Shown piece by piece: positions 49,001 to 62,380 of a stretch of 64,000 bases of DNA. The position numbers and the translations under genes were made by a program. Under the pieces are notes generated by a model. That model was not told the DNA's origin, ran no database searches, and saw nothing but the letters and a program-made list of their open reading frames with translations. The first letter of the stretch is position 1. Each line of letters begins with the position of its first letter. Origin of the DNA: Dama dama. Its lineage: Eukaryota; Chordata; Mammalia; Artiodactyla; Cervidae. The DNA lies in assembly GCF_033118175.1 (NCBI RefSeq), contig NW_026870888.1:3100001-3164000 (forward strand), written 5' to 3'.

Positions 49001-52000
49001 TTTGAAGCTCTTCATATTTTTCACATGTTCTCTGGCTCCTCATGTTTTTCATCACCACTTCATTCTCCTCCTATTTTTCAGACCGTTTCAGGCTCCTCAT
49101 ATTTTTGACACCTTTTGAAGCTCTTCATAATTTTCACACCCTTTCAGGCTCTTCATGTTTTTCAACACCACTTCATGCTCCTCCGATTTTTCAGACCGTT
49201 TCATGCTCCTAATATTTTTGACACCTTTTGAAGCTCTTCATTTTTTTCACACCTTTTGAGGCTCTTCATGTTTTTGAACACCGCTTCATGCTCCTTCTAT
49301 TTTTCAGAGAGTTTCATGCTCCTCATGTATTTTACACCTTTTGAAGCTCTTCATATTTTTCACACCTTTTCAGGCTCTTCATGTTTTTCCACACCACTTC
49401 ATGCTTCTCCTATTTTTCAGCCCGTTTCATGCTCCTCATGTATTTCACACCTTTTGAAGCTCTTCATATTTTTCACCCCTTTTCAGGCTCTTCATGTTTT
49501 GATCACCATTTCATGCTCCTCTTATTTTTCAGACCGTTAAACGCCTCTCATATTTTTGACACCTTTTGAAGCTCTTTATATATTTCACACATTTTCAGCT
49601 CTTCATATTTTTCACACCTTTTCAGGCTCTTCATGTTTTTGAACACGGCTTCATGCTCCTCCTATTTTTCAGACCCTTTCATGCTCCTCATATTTTTGAC
49701 ACCTTTTGAAGCTCTTCATATTTTTCACAACTTTTCAGGCTCTTCATGTCTTTCAACACCGCTTCATGCCCCTCTTATTTTTCATACCGTTTCATGCTAC
49801 ACTCATTTTTCACAGCTTTTGAAGCTCTTCATATTTTTCACACCTTTTCAGGCACTTCATGTTTTTGAACACCACTTCATGCTCCTCCTATTTTTCTGAC
49901 CGTTTCATGCTCCTCATGTATTTCACACCATTTGAAGCTCTTCATGTTTTTCAGACCTTTTCAGTCTCTTTATGTATTTGCACACCATTTCATGCTCCTC
50001 CTATTTTTCAGACCGTTTCATGCTCCTCATAGTTTTGACACCTTTTGAAGCTCTTCATATTTTTCACACCTTTTCAGGCTCTTCATATTTTGAACACCGC
50101 TTCATGCTCCTCCTATTTTTCCGACCGTTTCATGCTTCTCATATTTTTCACACCTTTTGAAGCTCTTCATGTTTTTCACAACTTTTCAGGCTCTCCATAT
50201 TTTTGAACACCGCTTCATCATCCTCCTATATTTCAGAACGTTTCATGCTCCTCATATTTTTCACTCCTTTTCAGGCTCTTCATATTTTTGGGCACCGCTT
50301 CATGCTCCTCCTACTTTTCAGACCGTTTCATGCTCCTCATATTTTTGAAACCTTTTGAACCTCTTCATATTTTTCACACCTTTTCAGGCTCTTCATGTTT
50401 TTCAACACCGCTTCATGCTCCTCCTTTTTTTCAGACCTTTTCATGCTCCTCAAAATTTTGAAAGATTTCGAAGCTGCTCCTATTTTTCACACCTTTTGAA
50501 GCTCTTCATATTTTTCACACGTTTTCAGGCTCTTCATGTTTTTCAACACCGTTTCATGCTCCTCCTATTTTTCCGACCGTTTCATGCTCCTCCTATTTTT
50601 CAGACAGTTTCATCCTCCTCATATTTTTGACAATTTTGGAAAGTCTTCATATTTTTCACACCTTTTCAGGCTGTTCATCATTTTCAAGACCGCTTCATGC
50701 TCCTCCTATTTTTCAGACAGTTTCATGCTCCTCCTATTTTTCAGACTGTTTCATGCACCTCTTATTATTGACACCTTTTGAAGCTCTTCATATTTTTCAC
50801 ACCTTTTCAGGGTCTTCATGTTTTTCAACACCGCTTCTTGCTCCTCCTATTTTTGAGACCGTTTCATGCTCCTCATATTTTTGACACCTTTTGAAGCTCT
50901 TCATATTTTTCACATGTTTTTACGCTCTTCATGTTTTTCATCACCGCTTCACGCTCCTCCTATTTTTGAGACGGTTTTACGCTCCACATATTTTTGACAA
51001 CTTTTGGTGCTCTTCATGTTTTTCAGACCTTTTCAGTCTCTTCATGTATTTGCACACCATTTCATGCTCCTCCTATTTTTCAGACTGTTTCATGCACCTC
51101 TTATTATTGACACCTTTTGAAGCTCTTCATATTTTTCATACCTTTTCAGGGTCTTCATGTTTTTCAACACCGCTCCATGCTCCGCCTATTTTTCAGACCG
51201 TTTCATGCTCCTCATATTTTTGACACCTTTTTAAGCTCTTCATATATTTCACACCTTTTCAAGCTCTTCATGTTTTTGAACAACGCTTCATGCTCCTCCT
51301 ATTTTTCCGACCATTTCATGCTCCTCCTATTTTCAGACCGTTTCATGCTCCTCATATTTTTCACACATTTTGAAGCTCTTCATATATTTCACAACTTTTC
51401 AGGCTCTTCATGTATTTCAACATCGTTTCATGCTTCTCATATTTTACAGACCGTTTCTTGCTCCTAATGTATTTCACACATTTTGAAGCTCTTCATATTT
51501 TTCACACCTTTTCAGGCTCCTCATGTTTTGAACACCGTTTTATGCTCCTACTATTTTTCAGACCGTTTCATGCTCCTCATATTTTTGAAACCTTTTGAAG
51601 CTCTTCATATTTTTCACACCTTTTCAGGCTCTTCATGTTTTTCAACACCGCTTCATGCTCCTCCTATTTTTCAGACCGTTTCATGCTCCTCATATTTTTG
51701 ACACCTTTTGAAGCTCTTCATATTTTTCACACCTTTTCAGGCTCTTCATGTATTTCAACACCGTTTCATGCTTCTCCTATTTTACAGACCGTTTCATGCT
51801 CCTAATGTATTTCACACATTTTGAAGCTCTTCATATTTTTACACCATTTCAGGATCTTCATGTTTTTGAACACGTCTTCATGCTCCTCCTTTTTTTCAGA
51901 CCGTTTCATGCTCCTCATATTTTTGACACCTTTTGAAGCTCTTCATATTTTTCACACCTTTTCATACTCTTCATGTTTTTGAACACCGCTTCATGCTCCT

Positions 52001-52229
52001 CCTATTTTTCAGATCGTTTCATGTTTCTCATATTTTTGACACCGTTTGAAGCTCTTCATATTTTTCACACCTTTTCAGGTTCTTCATGTTTTTGAACACT
52101 GCGTCATGCTCCTCCTATTTTTCAGAACGTTTCAAGCTCCTTATATTTTTGTCACCTTTTGAAGCTCTTCATATTTTTCACACCTTTTCAGACTCTTCAT
52201 GTTTTTCAACACTGCTTCATGCTCCTCCT
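46059..52229 (+). repeat. Higher-order duplication D, copy 2 (D2, 6,171 bp)
   Basis: Abuts D1. It diverges at about 52,240, where CAGACAGTTTC replaces CAGACCGTTTC and a new series of monomers follows. The right half (49,126-52,229) is also the left half of E1. Confidence 0.9.
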
Positions 52230-54417
52230 ATTTTTCAGACAGTTTCATGCTCCTCATATTTTTGACACCCTTTGAAGCTATTCATATTTATCACACCTTT
52301 TCAGGCTCCTCATGTTTTTCAACACCACTTCATGCTCTTCTATTTTTCAGACGGTTTCATGCTCTTCTTATTTTTGACACCTTTTGAAGCTCCTCATATA
52401 TTTCACACCATTTCAGGCTCTTCATGTTTTTCAACACCACTTCATGCTAATCCTATTTTTAAGACCGTTTCATGTTCCTCATATTTTTCATACCTTTTGA
52501 AGGTCTTCATATTTTTCACACCTTTTCAGGCTCTTCATGTTTTTGAACACCACTTCATGCTGCTCATATTTTTCAGACCGTTTCATGCTCCTCATATTTT
52601 TCACACCTTTTGAAGTTCTTCATATTTTTCACACCTTTTCAGTCTCTTCATGTTTTGAACACCGCTTCATGCTCCTCCTATTTTTCAGACCGTTTCATGC
52701 TCCGCATATATTTCACACCTTTTGAAGTTCTTCATATTTTTCACACCATTTCTGGTTCTCATGTTTTTGAACACAGCTTCATGCTTCTCCTATTTTTCAG
52801 ACCGTTTCATGCTCCTCATATATTTCACACCTTTTGAAGCTCTTCCTATTTTTCAGACCTTTTCAGCTCTTCATGTTTTTCAACAGCATTTCATGCTCCT
52901 CCTATTTTTCAGACCGTTTCATGCTCCTCATATTTTTCATACCTTATGAAGCTCTTCATATTTTTCACACCTTTTCATGCTCTTCATGTTTTCAACACCG
53001 ATTCTTGCTCCTCCTATTTTTCAGACCGTTTCATGCTCCTCATTTTTTCAGACCGTTTCATTCTCCTCATATTTTGACACTTTTTTAGGCTCTTCATATT
53101 TTTCACATCTTTTCAGGCTCTTCATGTTTTTGAACACCGTTTCTTGCTCCTCCTAATTTTCAGACCGTTTCATGTTCCTCATATTTTTGACACCTTTTGA
53201 AGATCTTCATATTTATCACAGGTTTTCATGCTCTTCATGTTTTTCAACACCACTTCATGCTCCTCGTGTTTTGCAGACCGTTTCATGCTCCTCATATTTT
53301 GACACATTTTGAAGCTCTTCATATTTTTCACACCTTTTCAGGCTCTTCATGTTTTGAACACCACTTCATGCTCCTTCTGTTTTTCAGACCTTTTCTTGCT
53401 CGTCTAATTTTTGACACCTTTTGAAGCTCTTCATATTTTTCACACCTTTTTAAGCTTCTCATATTTTTCACATTTTTGAAGCTCTTCATATTTTTCACAC
53501 CTTTTCAGTCTTTTCATGTTTTTGAACACCGCTTCATCCTCCTCCTATTTTTCAGACCGTTTCATGCTCCTCATATTTTCAACACCTTTTGAAGCTCTTC
53601 ATATTTTTCTCACCTTTTCAGGCTCTTCATGTTTTTGAACACCGCTTCATGATCCTCCTATATTTCAGACCATTTCATGCTCCTCATATTTTTGACGTCT
53701 TTTGAAGCTTTTCATATTATTCACACCTTTTCAGGCTCTTCATGTTTTTCAACACCACTTCATGCTACGCCAAGTTTGCAGACCGTTTAATGCTCCTCAT
53801 ATTTTTCACACCTTTTGAAGCTCTTCATATTTTTCACACCTTTTCAGGCTCTTCATGTTTTTCAACACCGCTTCATGCTCCTCCTATTTTTCAGACCGTT
53901 TCATGCTCATCTCATTTTTGACACCTTTTGAAGCTCTTCTTATTTTTCACAAGTTCTCTGGCTCCTCATGTTTTTCAACACCGCTTCATGCTCCTCCTAT
54001 TTTTCAGAACGTTTCATGCTTCTCATATTTTTGACTTCTTTAGAAACTCTTCATATCTTTCACAACTTTTCAGACTCTTCATGTTTTTCAACACAGCTTC
54101 ATGCTCCTCCTATTTTTCAGACCGTTTCATGCTCATCTCATTTTTGACACCTTTTGAAGCTCTTCATATTTTTCACAAGTTCTCTGGCTCCTCATGTTTT
54201 TCAACACCGCTTCATGCTCCTCCTTTTTTCAGACCGTTTCATGCTTCTCATATATTTGACACTTTTTGAAGCTCTTCATATTTTACACACCTTTTCAAGC
54301 TCTTCATGTTTTTCAACACCGATTCATGCTCCTGCTATTTTTCAGACCGTTTCATGCTCCTCATATTTTTGACACTTTTGAAGCTTTTCATATTTTTCAC
54401 ACCTTTTCAGGCTCTTC

Positions 54418-54740
54418 ATTTTTTTCAACACTACTTCTTGCTCCTCCAAATTTTCAGACCGTTTCATACTCATCTAATTTTTGACACCTTTTGAAGCTTT
54501 TCATATTTTTCACACCTTTTGAAGCTCTTCATATTTTCACACCTTTTTAGGCTCTTCATGTTTTAGAACACCGCTTCATGCTCCTTCTATTTTTCAGAGA
54601 GTTTCTTGCTCCTCATGTATTTCTCCACTTTTGAAGCTCTTCATATTTTTCACACCTTTTCAGGCTCTTCATGTTTTTCCACACCACTTCATGCTTCTCC
54701 TATTTTTCAGCCCGTTTCATGCTCCTCATGTATTTCACAC
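54418..54740 (+). repeat. X-Y-Z cassette in E1 (first)
   Basis: X (CACTACTTCTTGCTCC) at 54,430, Y (CAGAGAGTTTC with CATGTATTTCTCC) at about 54,595, Z (TCCACACCACTTC with CAGCCCG) at about 54,678, then the CATAATTCTCACACCC monomer. It is copied to 61,090 in E2. Confidence 0.82.
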
Positions 54741-55235
54741 CTTTTGAAGCTCTTCATAATTCTCACACCCTTTCAGGCTCTTCATGTTTTTCAACACCAC
54801 TTCATGCTCCTCCTATTTTTCAGACCGTTTCATGCTCCTCATATTATTGACACCTTTTGAAGCTCTTCATATTTTTCACACCTTTTCAGGCTCTTCATGT
54901 TTTTCAACACCACTTCATGCTCCTCCTATTTTTCAGACCGTTTCATGCTCCTCATATATTTGACACCTTTTGAAGCTCTTCATAATTTTCACACCCTTTC
55001 ATGCTCTTCATGTTTTTCAACACCACTTCATCCTCCTCCTATTTTTCAGACCGTTTCATGCTCCTAATATTTTTGACACCTATTGAAGCTCTTCATTTTT
55101 TTCACACCTTTTCAGGCTCTTCATGTTTTTGAACACCGCTTCATGCTCCTTCTATTTTTCAGAGAGTTTCATGCTCCTCATGTATTTCACACCTTTTGAA
55201 GCTCTTCATATTTTTCACACCTTTTCAGGCTCTTC

Positions 55236-55555
55236 ATTTTTATCAACACTACTTCTTCCTCCTCCAAATTTTCAGACCGTTTCATACTCATCTAATTTTT
55301 GACACCTTTTGAAGCTCTTCATATTTTTCACACCTTTTGAAGCTCTTCATATTTTCACACCTTTTCAGGCTCTTCATGTTTTTGAACACCGCTTCATGCT
55401 CCTTCTATTTTTCAGAGAGTTTCATGCTCCTCATGCATTTCACACCTTTTGAAGCTCTTCATATTTTTCACACCTTTTCAGGCTCTTCATGTTTTTCCAC
55501 ACCTCTTCATGCTTATCCTATTTTTCAGCCCGTTTCATGCTCCTCATGTATTTCA
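55236..55555 (+). repeat. X-Y-Z cassette in E1 (second)
   Basis: Same order about 815 bp downstream. X is altered to ACTTCTTCCTCC, Y is followed by CATGCATTTCAC, and Z is altered to TCCACACCTCTTC with CTTATCC. It is copied to 61,906 in E2, where X reads ACTTCTATCTCC. Confidence 0.8.
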
Positions 55556-55711
55556 CACCTTTTGAAGCTCTTCATATTTTTCACTCCTTTTCAGGCTCTT
55601 CACGTTTTGATCACCATTTCATGCTCCGCTTATTTTTCAGACCCTTTCACGCTCCTCATATTTTTGACACCCTTTGAAGCTCTTTATATATTTCACACAT
55701 TTTCAGCTCTT

Positions 55712-58700
55712 CATAATTTTCACACCCTTTCAGGCTCTTCATGTTTTTCAACACCACTTCATGCTCCTCCTATTTTTCAGATCGTTTCATGCTCCTAATA
55801 TTTTTGACACCTTTTGAAGCTCTTCATTTTTTTCACACCTTTTGAGGCTCTTCATGTTTTTGAACACCGCTTCATGCTCCTTCTATTTTTCAGAGAGTTT
55901 CATGCTCCTCATGTATTTTACACCTTTTGAAGCTCTTCATATTTTTCACACCTTTTCAGGCTCTTCATGTTTTTCCACACCACTTCATGCTTCTCCTATT
56001 TTTCAGCCCGTTTCATGCTCCTCATGTATTTCACACCTTTTGAAGCTCTTCATATTTTTCACCCCTTTTCAGGCTCTTCATGTTTTGATCACCATTTCAT
56101 GCTCCTCTTATTTTTCAGACCGTTAAACGCCTCTCATATTTTTGACACCTTTTGAAGCTCTTTATATATTTCACACATTTTCAGCTCTTCATATTTTTCA
56201 CACCTTTTCAGGCTCTTCATGTTTTTGAACACGGCTTCATGCTCCTCCTATTTTTCAGACCCTTTCATGCTCCTCATATTTTTGACACCTTTTGAAGCTC
56301 TTCATATTTTTCACAACTTTTCAGGCCCTTCATGTCTTTCAACACCGCTTCATGCCCCTCTTATTTTTCATACCGTTTCATGCTACACTCATTTTTCACA
56401 GCTTTTGAAGCTCTTCATATTTTTCACACCTTTTCAGGCACTTCATGTTTTTGAACACCACTTCATGCTCCTCCTATTTTTCTGACCGTTTCATGCTCCT
56501 CATGTATTTCACACCATTTGAAGCTCTTCATGTTTTTCAGACCTTTTCAGTCTCTTCATGTATTTGCACACCATTTCATGCTCCTCCTATTTTTCAGACC
56601 GTTTCATGCTCCTCATAGTTTTGACACCTTTTGAAGCTCTTCATATTTTTCACACCTTTTCAGGCTCTTCATATTTTGAACACCGCTTCATGCTCCTCCT
56701 ATTTTTCCGACCGTTTCATGCTTCTCATATTTTTCACACCTTTTGAAGCTCTTCATGTTTTTCACAACTTTTCAGGCTCTCCATATTTTTGAACACCGCT
56801 TCATCATCCTCCTATATTTCAGAACGTTTCATGCTCCTCATATTTTTCACTCCTTTTCAGGCTCTTCATATTTTTGGGCACCGCTTCATGCTCCTCCTAC
56901 TTTTCAGACCGTTTCATGCTCCTCATATTTTTGAAACCTTTTGAACCTCTTCATATTTTTCACACCTTTTCAGGCTCTTCATGTTTTTCAACACCGCTTC
57001 ATGCTCCTCCTTTTTTTCAGACCTTTTCATGCTCCTCAAAATTTTGAAAGATTTCGAAGCTGCTCCTATTTTTCACACCTTTTGAAGCTCTTCATATTTT
57101 TCACACGTTTTCAGGCTCTTCATGTTTTTCAACACCGTTTCATGCTCCTCCTATTTTTCCGACCGTTTCATGCTCCTCCTATTTTTCAGACAGTTTCATC
57201 CTCCTCATATTTTTGACAATTTTGGAAAGTCTTCATATTTTTCACACCTTTTCAGGCTGTTCATCATTTTCAAGACCGCTTCATGCTCCTCCTATTTTTC
57301 AGACAGTTTCATGCTCCTCCTATTTTTCAGACTGTTTCATGCACCTCTTATTATTGACACCTTTTGAAGCTCTTCATATTTTTCACACCTTTTCAGGGTC
57401 TTCATGTTTTTCAACACCGCTTCTTGCTCCTCCTATTTTTGAGACCGTTTCATGCTCCTCATATTTTTGACACCTTTTGAAGCTCTTCATATTTTTCACA
57501 TGTTTTTACGCTCTTCATGTTTTTCATCACCGCTTCACGCTCCTCCTATTTTTGAGACGGTTTTACGCTCCACATATTTTTGACAACTTTTGGTGCTCTT
57601 CATGTTTTTCAGACCTTTTCAGTCTCTTCATGTATTTGCACACCATTTCATGCTCCTCCTATTTTTCAGACTGTTTCATGCACCTCTTATTATTGACACC
57701 TTTTGAAGCTCTTCATATTTTTCATACCTTTTCAGGGTCTTCATGTTTTTCAACACCGCTCCATGCTCCGCCTATTTTTCAGACCGTTTCATGCTCCTCA
57801 TATTTTTGACACCTTTTTAAGCTCTTCATATATTTCACACCTTTTCAAGCTCTTCATGTTTTTGAACAACGCTTCATGCTCCTCCTATTTTTCCGACCAT
57901 TTCATGCTCCTCCTATTTTCAGACCGTTTCATGCTCCTCATATTTTTCACACATTTTGAAGCTCTTCATATATTTCACAACTTTTCAGGCTCTTCATGTA
58001 TTTCAACATCGTTTCATGCTTCTCATATTTTACAGACCGTTTCTTGCTCCTAATGTATTTCACACATTTTGAAGCTCTTCATATTTTTCACACCTTTTCA
58101 GGCTCCTCATGTTTTGAACACCGTTTTATGCTCCTACTATTTTTCAGACCGTTTCATGCTCCTCATATTTTTGAAACCTTTTGAAGCTCTTCATATTTTT
58201 CACACCTTTTCAGGCTCTTCATGTTTTTCAACACCGCTTCATGCTCCTCCTATTTTTCAGACCGTTTCATGCTCCTCATATTTTTGACACCTTTTGAAGC
58301 TCTTCATATTTTTCACACCTTTTCAGGCTCTTCATGTATTTCAACACCGTTTCATGCTTCTCCTATTTTACAGACCGTTTCATGCTCCTAATGTATTTCA
58401 CACATTTTGAAGCTCTTCATATTTTTACACCATTTCAGGATCTTCATGTTTTTGAACACGTCTTCATGCTCCTCCTTTTTTTCAGACCGTTTCATGCTCC
58501 TCATATTTTTGACACCTTTTGAAGCTCTTCATATTTTTCACACCTTTTCATACTCTTCATGTTTTTGAACACCGCTTCATGCTCCTCCTATTTTTCAGAT
58601 CGTTTCATGTTTCTCATATTTTTGACACCGTTTGAAGCTCTTCATATTTTTCACACCTTTTCAGGTTCTTCATGTTTTTGAACACTGCGTCATGCTCCTC

Positions 58701-61700
58701 CTATTTTTCAGAACGTTTCAAGCTCCTTATATTTTTGTCACCTTTTGAAGCTCTTCATATTTTTCACAACTTTTCAGACTCTTCATGTTTTTCAACACTG
58801 CTTCATGCTCCTCCTATTTTTCAGACCGTTTCATGCTCCTCATATTTTTGACACCCTTTGAAGCTATTCATATTTATCACACCTTTTCAGGCTCTTCATG
58901 TTTTTCAACACCACTTCATGCTCTTCTATTTTTCAGACGGTTTCATGCTCTTCTTATTTTTGACACCTTTTGAAGCTCCTCATATATTTCACACCATTTC
59001 AGGCTCTTCATGTTTTTCAACACCACTTCATGCTCCTCCTATTTTTAAGACCGTTTCATGTTCCTCATATTTTTCATACCTTTTGAAGGTCTTCATATTT
59101 TTCACACCTTTTCAGGCTCTTCATGTTTTTGAGCACCGTTTCATGCTCCTCCTATTTTTCACACCTTTTGAAGCTCTTCATATTTTTCACACCTTTTCAG
59201 GCTCTTCATGTTTTTGAACACCACTTCATGCTGCTCATATTTTTCAGACCGTTTCATGCTCCTCATATTTTTCACACCTTTTGAAGTTCTTCATATTTTT
59301 CACACCTTTTCAGTCTCTTCATGTTTTGAACACCGCTTCATGCTCCTCCTATTTTTCAGACCGTTTCATGCTCCGCATATATTTCACACCTTTTGAAGTT
59401 CTTCATATTTTTCACACCATTTCTGGTTCTCATGTTTTTGAACACAGCTTCATGCTTCTCCTATTTTTCAGACCGTTTCATGCTCCTCATATATTTCACA
59501 CCTTTTGAAGCTCTTCCTATTTTTCAGACCTTTTCAGCTCTTCATGTTTTTCAACAGCATTTCATGCTCCTCCTATTTTTCAGACCGTTTCATGCTCCTC
59601 ATATTTTTCATACCTTATGAAGCTCTTCATATTTTTCACACCTTTTCATGCTCTTCATGTTTTCAACACCGATTCTTGCTCCTCCTATTTTTCAGACCGT
59701 TTCATGCTCCTCATTTTTTCAGACCGTTTCATTCTCCTCATATTTTGACACTTTTTTAGGCTCTTCATATTTTTCACATCTTTTCAGGCTCTTCATGTTT
59801 TTGAACACCGTTTCTTGCTCCTCCTAATTTTCAGACCGTTTCATGTTCCTCATATTTTTGACACCTTTTGAAGATCTTCATATTTATCACAGGTTTTCAT
59901 GCTCTTCATGTTTTTCAACACCACTTCATGCTCCTCGTGTTTTGCAGACCGTTTCATGCTCCTCATATTTTGACACATTTTGAAGCTCTTCATATTTTTC
60001 ACACCTTTTCAGGCTCTTCATGTTTTGAACACCACTTCATGCTCCTTCTGTTTTTCAGACCTTTTCTTGCTCGTCTAATTTTTGACACCTTTTGAAGCTC
60101 TTCATATTTTTCACACCTTTTTAAGCTTCTCATATTTTTCACATTTTTGAAGCTCTTCATATTTTTCACACCTTTTCAGTCTTTTCATGTTTTTGAACAC
60201 CGCTTCATCCTCCTCCTATTTTTCAGACCGTTTCATGCTCCTCATATTTTCAACACCTTTTGAAGCTCTTCATATTTTTCTCACCTTTTCAGGCTCTTCA
60301 TGTTTTTGAACACCGCTTCATGATCCTCCTATATTTCAGACCATTTCATGCTCCTCATATTTTTGACGTCTTTTGAAGCTTTTCATATTATTCACACCTT
60401 TTCAGGCTCTTCATGTTTTTCAACACCACTTCATGCTACGCCAAGTTTGCAGACCGTTTAATGCTCCTCATATTTTTCACACCTTTTGAAGCTCTTCATA
60501 TTTTTCACACCTTTTCAGGCTCTTCATGTTTTTCAACACCGCTTCATGCTCCTCCTATTTTTCAGACCGTTTCATGCTCATCTCATTTTTGACACCTTTT
60601 GAAGCTCTTCTTATTTTTCACAAGTTCTCTGGCTCCTCATGTTTTTCAACACCGCTTCATGCTCCTCCTATTTTTCAGAACGTTTCATGCTTCTCATATT
60701 TTTGACTTCTTTAGAAACTCTTCATATCTTTCACAACTTTTCAGACTCTTCATGTTTTTCAACACAGCTTCATGCTCCTCCTATTTTTCAGACCGTTTCA
60801 TGCTCATCTCATTTTTGACACCTTTTGAAGCTCTTCATATTTTTCACAAGTTCTCTGGCTCCTCATGTTTTTCAACACCGCTTCATGCTCCTCCTTTTTT
60901 CAGACCGTTTCATGCTTCTCATATATTTGACACTTTTTGAAGCTCTTCATATTTTACACACCTTTTCAAGCTCTTCATGTTTTTCAACACCGATTCATGC
61001 TCCTGCTATTTTTCAGACCGTTTCATGCTCCTCATATTTTTGACACTTTTGAAGCTTTTCATATTTTTCACACCTTTTCAGGCTCTTCATTTTTTTCAAC
61101 ACTACTTCTTGCTCCTCCAAATTTTCAGACCGTTTCATACTCATCTAATTTTTGACACCTTTTGAAGCTTTTCATATTTTTCACACCTTTTGAAGCTCTT
61201 CATATTTTCACACCTTTTTAGGCTCTTCATGTTTTAGAACACCGCTTCATGCTCCTTCTATTTTTCAGAGAGTTTCTTGCTCCTCATGTATTTCTCCACT
61301 TTTGAAGCTCTTCATATTTTTCACACCTTTTCAGGCTCTTCATGTTTTTCCACACCACTTCATGCTTCTCCTATTTTTCAGCCCGTTTCATGCTCCTCAT
61401 GTATTTCACACCTTTTGAAGCTCTTCATAATTCTCACACCCTTTCAGGCTCTTCATGTTTTTCAACACCACTTCATGCTCCTCCTATTTTTCAGACCGTT
61501 TCATGCTCCTCATATTATTGACACCTTTTGAAGCTCTTCATATTTTTCACACCTTTTCAGGCTTTCATGTTTTTCAACACCACTTCATGCTCCTCCTATT
61601 TTTCAGACCGTTTCATGCTCCTCATATTTTTGACACCTTTTGAAGCTCTTCATAATTTTCACACCCTTTCATGCTCTTCATGTTTTTCAACACCACTTCA

Positions 61701-62380
61701 TCCTCCTCCTATTTTTCAGACCGTTTCATGCTCCTAATATTTTTGACACCTATTGAAGCTCTTCATTTTTTTCACACCTTTTCAGGCTCTTCATGTTTTT
61801 GAACACCGCTTCATGCTCCTTCTATTTTTCAGAGAGTTTCATGCTCCTCATGTATTTCACACCTTTTGAAGCTCTTCATATTTTTCACACCTTTTCAGGC
61901 TCTTCATTTTTATCAACACTACTTCTATCTCCTCCAAATTTTCAGACCGTTTCATACTCATCTAATTTTTGACACCTTTTGAACTCTTCATATTTTTCAC
62001 ACCTTTTGAAGCTCTTCATATTTTCACACCTTTTCAGGCTCTTCATGTTTTTGAACACCGCTTCATGCTCCTTCTATTTTTCAGAGAGTTTCATGCTCCT
62101 CATGCATTTCACACCTTTTGAAGCTCTTCATATTTTTCACACCTTTTCAGGCTCTTCATGTTTTTCCACACCTCTTCATGCTTATCCTATTTTTCAGCCC
62201 GTTTCATGCTCCTCATGTATTTCACACCTTTTGAAGCTCTTCATATTTTTCACTCCTTTTCAGGCTCTTCACGTTTTGATCACCATTTCATGCTCCGCTT
62301 ATTTTTCAGACCCTTTCACGCTCCTCATATTTTTGACACCCTTTGAAGCTCTTTATATATTTCACACATTTTCAGCTCTT
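55712..62380 (+). repeat. Higher-order duplication E, copy 2 (E2, 6,669 bp)
   Basis: Abuts E1. It differs from E1 by an 85-bp gain (59,133-59,217), one-base losses near 61,563 and 61,983, and scattered substitutions. Examples are CAGGCCCTTC at about 56,323 for CAGGCTCTTC and CAGACCG at about 58,830 for CAGACAG. It carries the D2-type T in CTTCATGTTTTGATC (56,080), so it derives from D2/E1 rather than D1. Confidence 0.9.
59133..59217 (+). repeat. 85-bp, three-subunit gain in E2
   Basis: E1 reads TTTTTGA then ACACCACTTC at about 52,540. E2 has 85 extra bases between the same two strings, starting GCACCGTTTC. 85 equals 28+28+29, so three subunits were gained in register (or lost from E1). Confidence 0.85.

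Larger units (their letters stand above)
49126..55711 (+). repeat. Higher-order duplication E, copy 1 (E1, 6,586 bp)
   Basis: Matches E2 at an offset of 6,586 up to about 52,546, at 6,671 after an 85-bp gain in E2, and at 6,669 near the right end after two single-base losses in E2. The breakpoint lies in a TTTCAGCTCTTCATA step at about 55,700-55,712. It includes two X-Y-Z cassettes (54,418 and 55,236). Confidence 0.9.
52230..55711 (+). repeat. E-specific segment
   Basis: About 3.5 kb present in E1 and E2 only. Distinctive variants are GCTACGCCAAGTTTGCAG (53,764), CTCGTGTTTTGCAG (53,265), TTTTTTCAGACCG immediately after CTCCTCA (53,037-53,056), and three nearby CAAGTTCTCTGG or related steps at 53,950-54,190. 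Confidence 0.82.
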
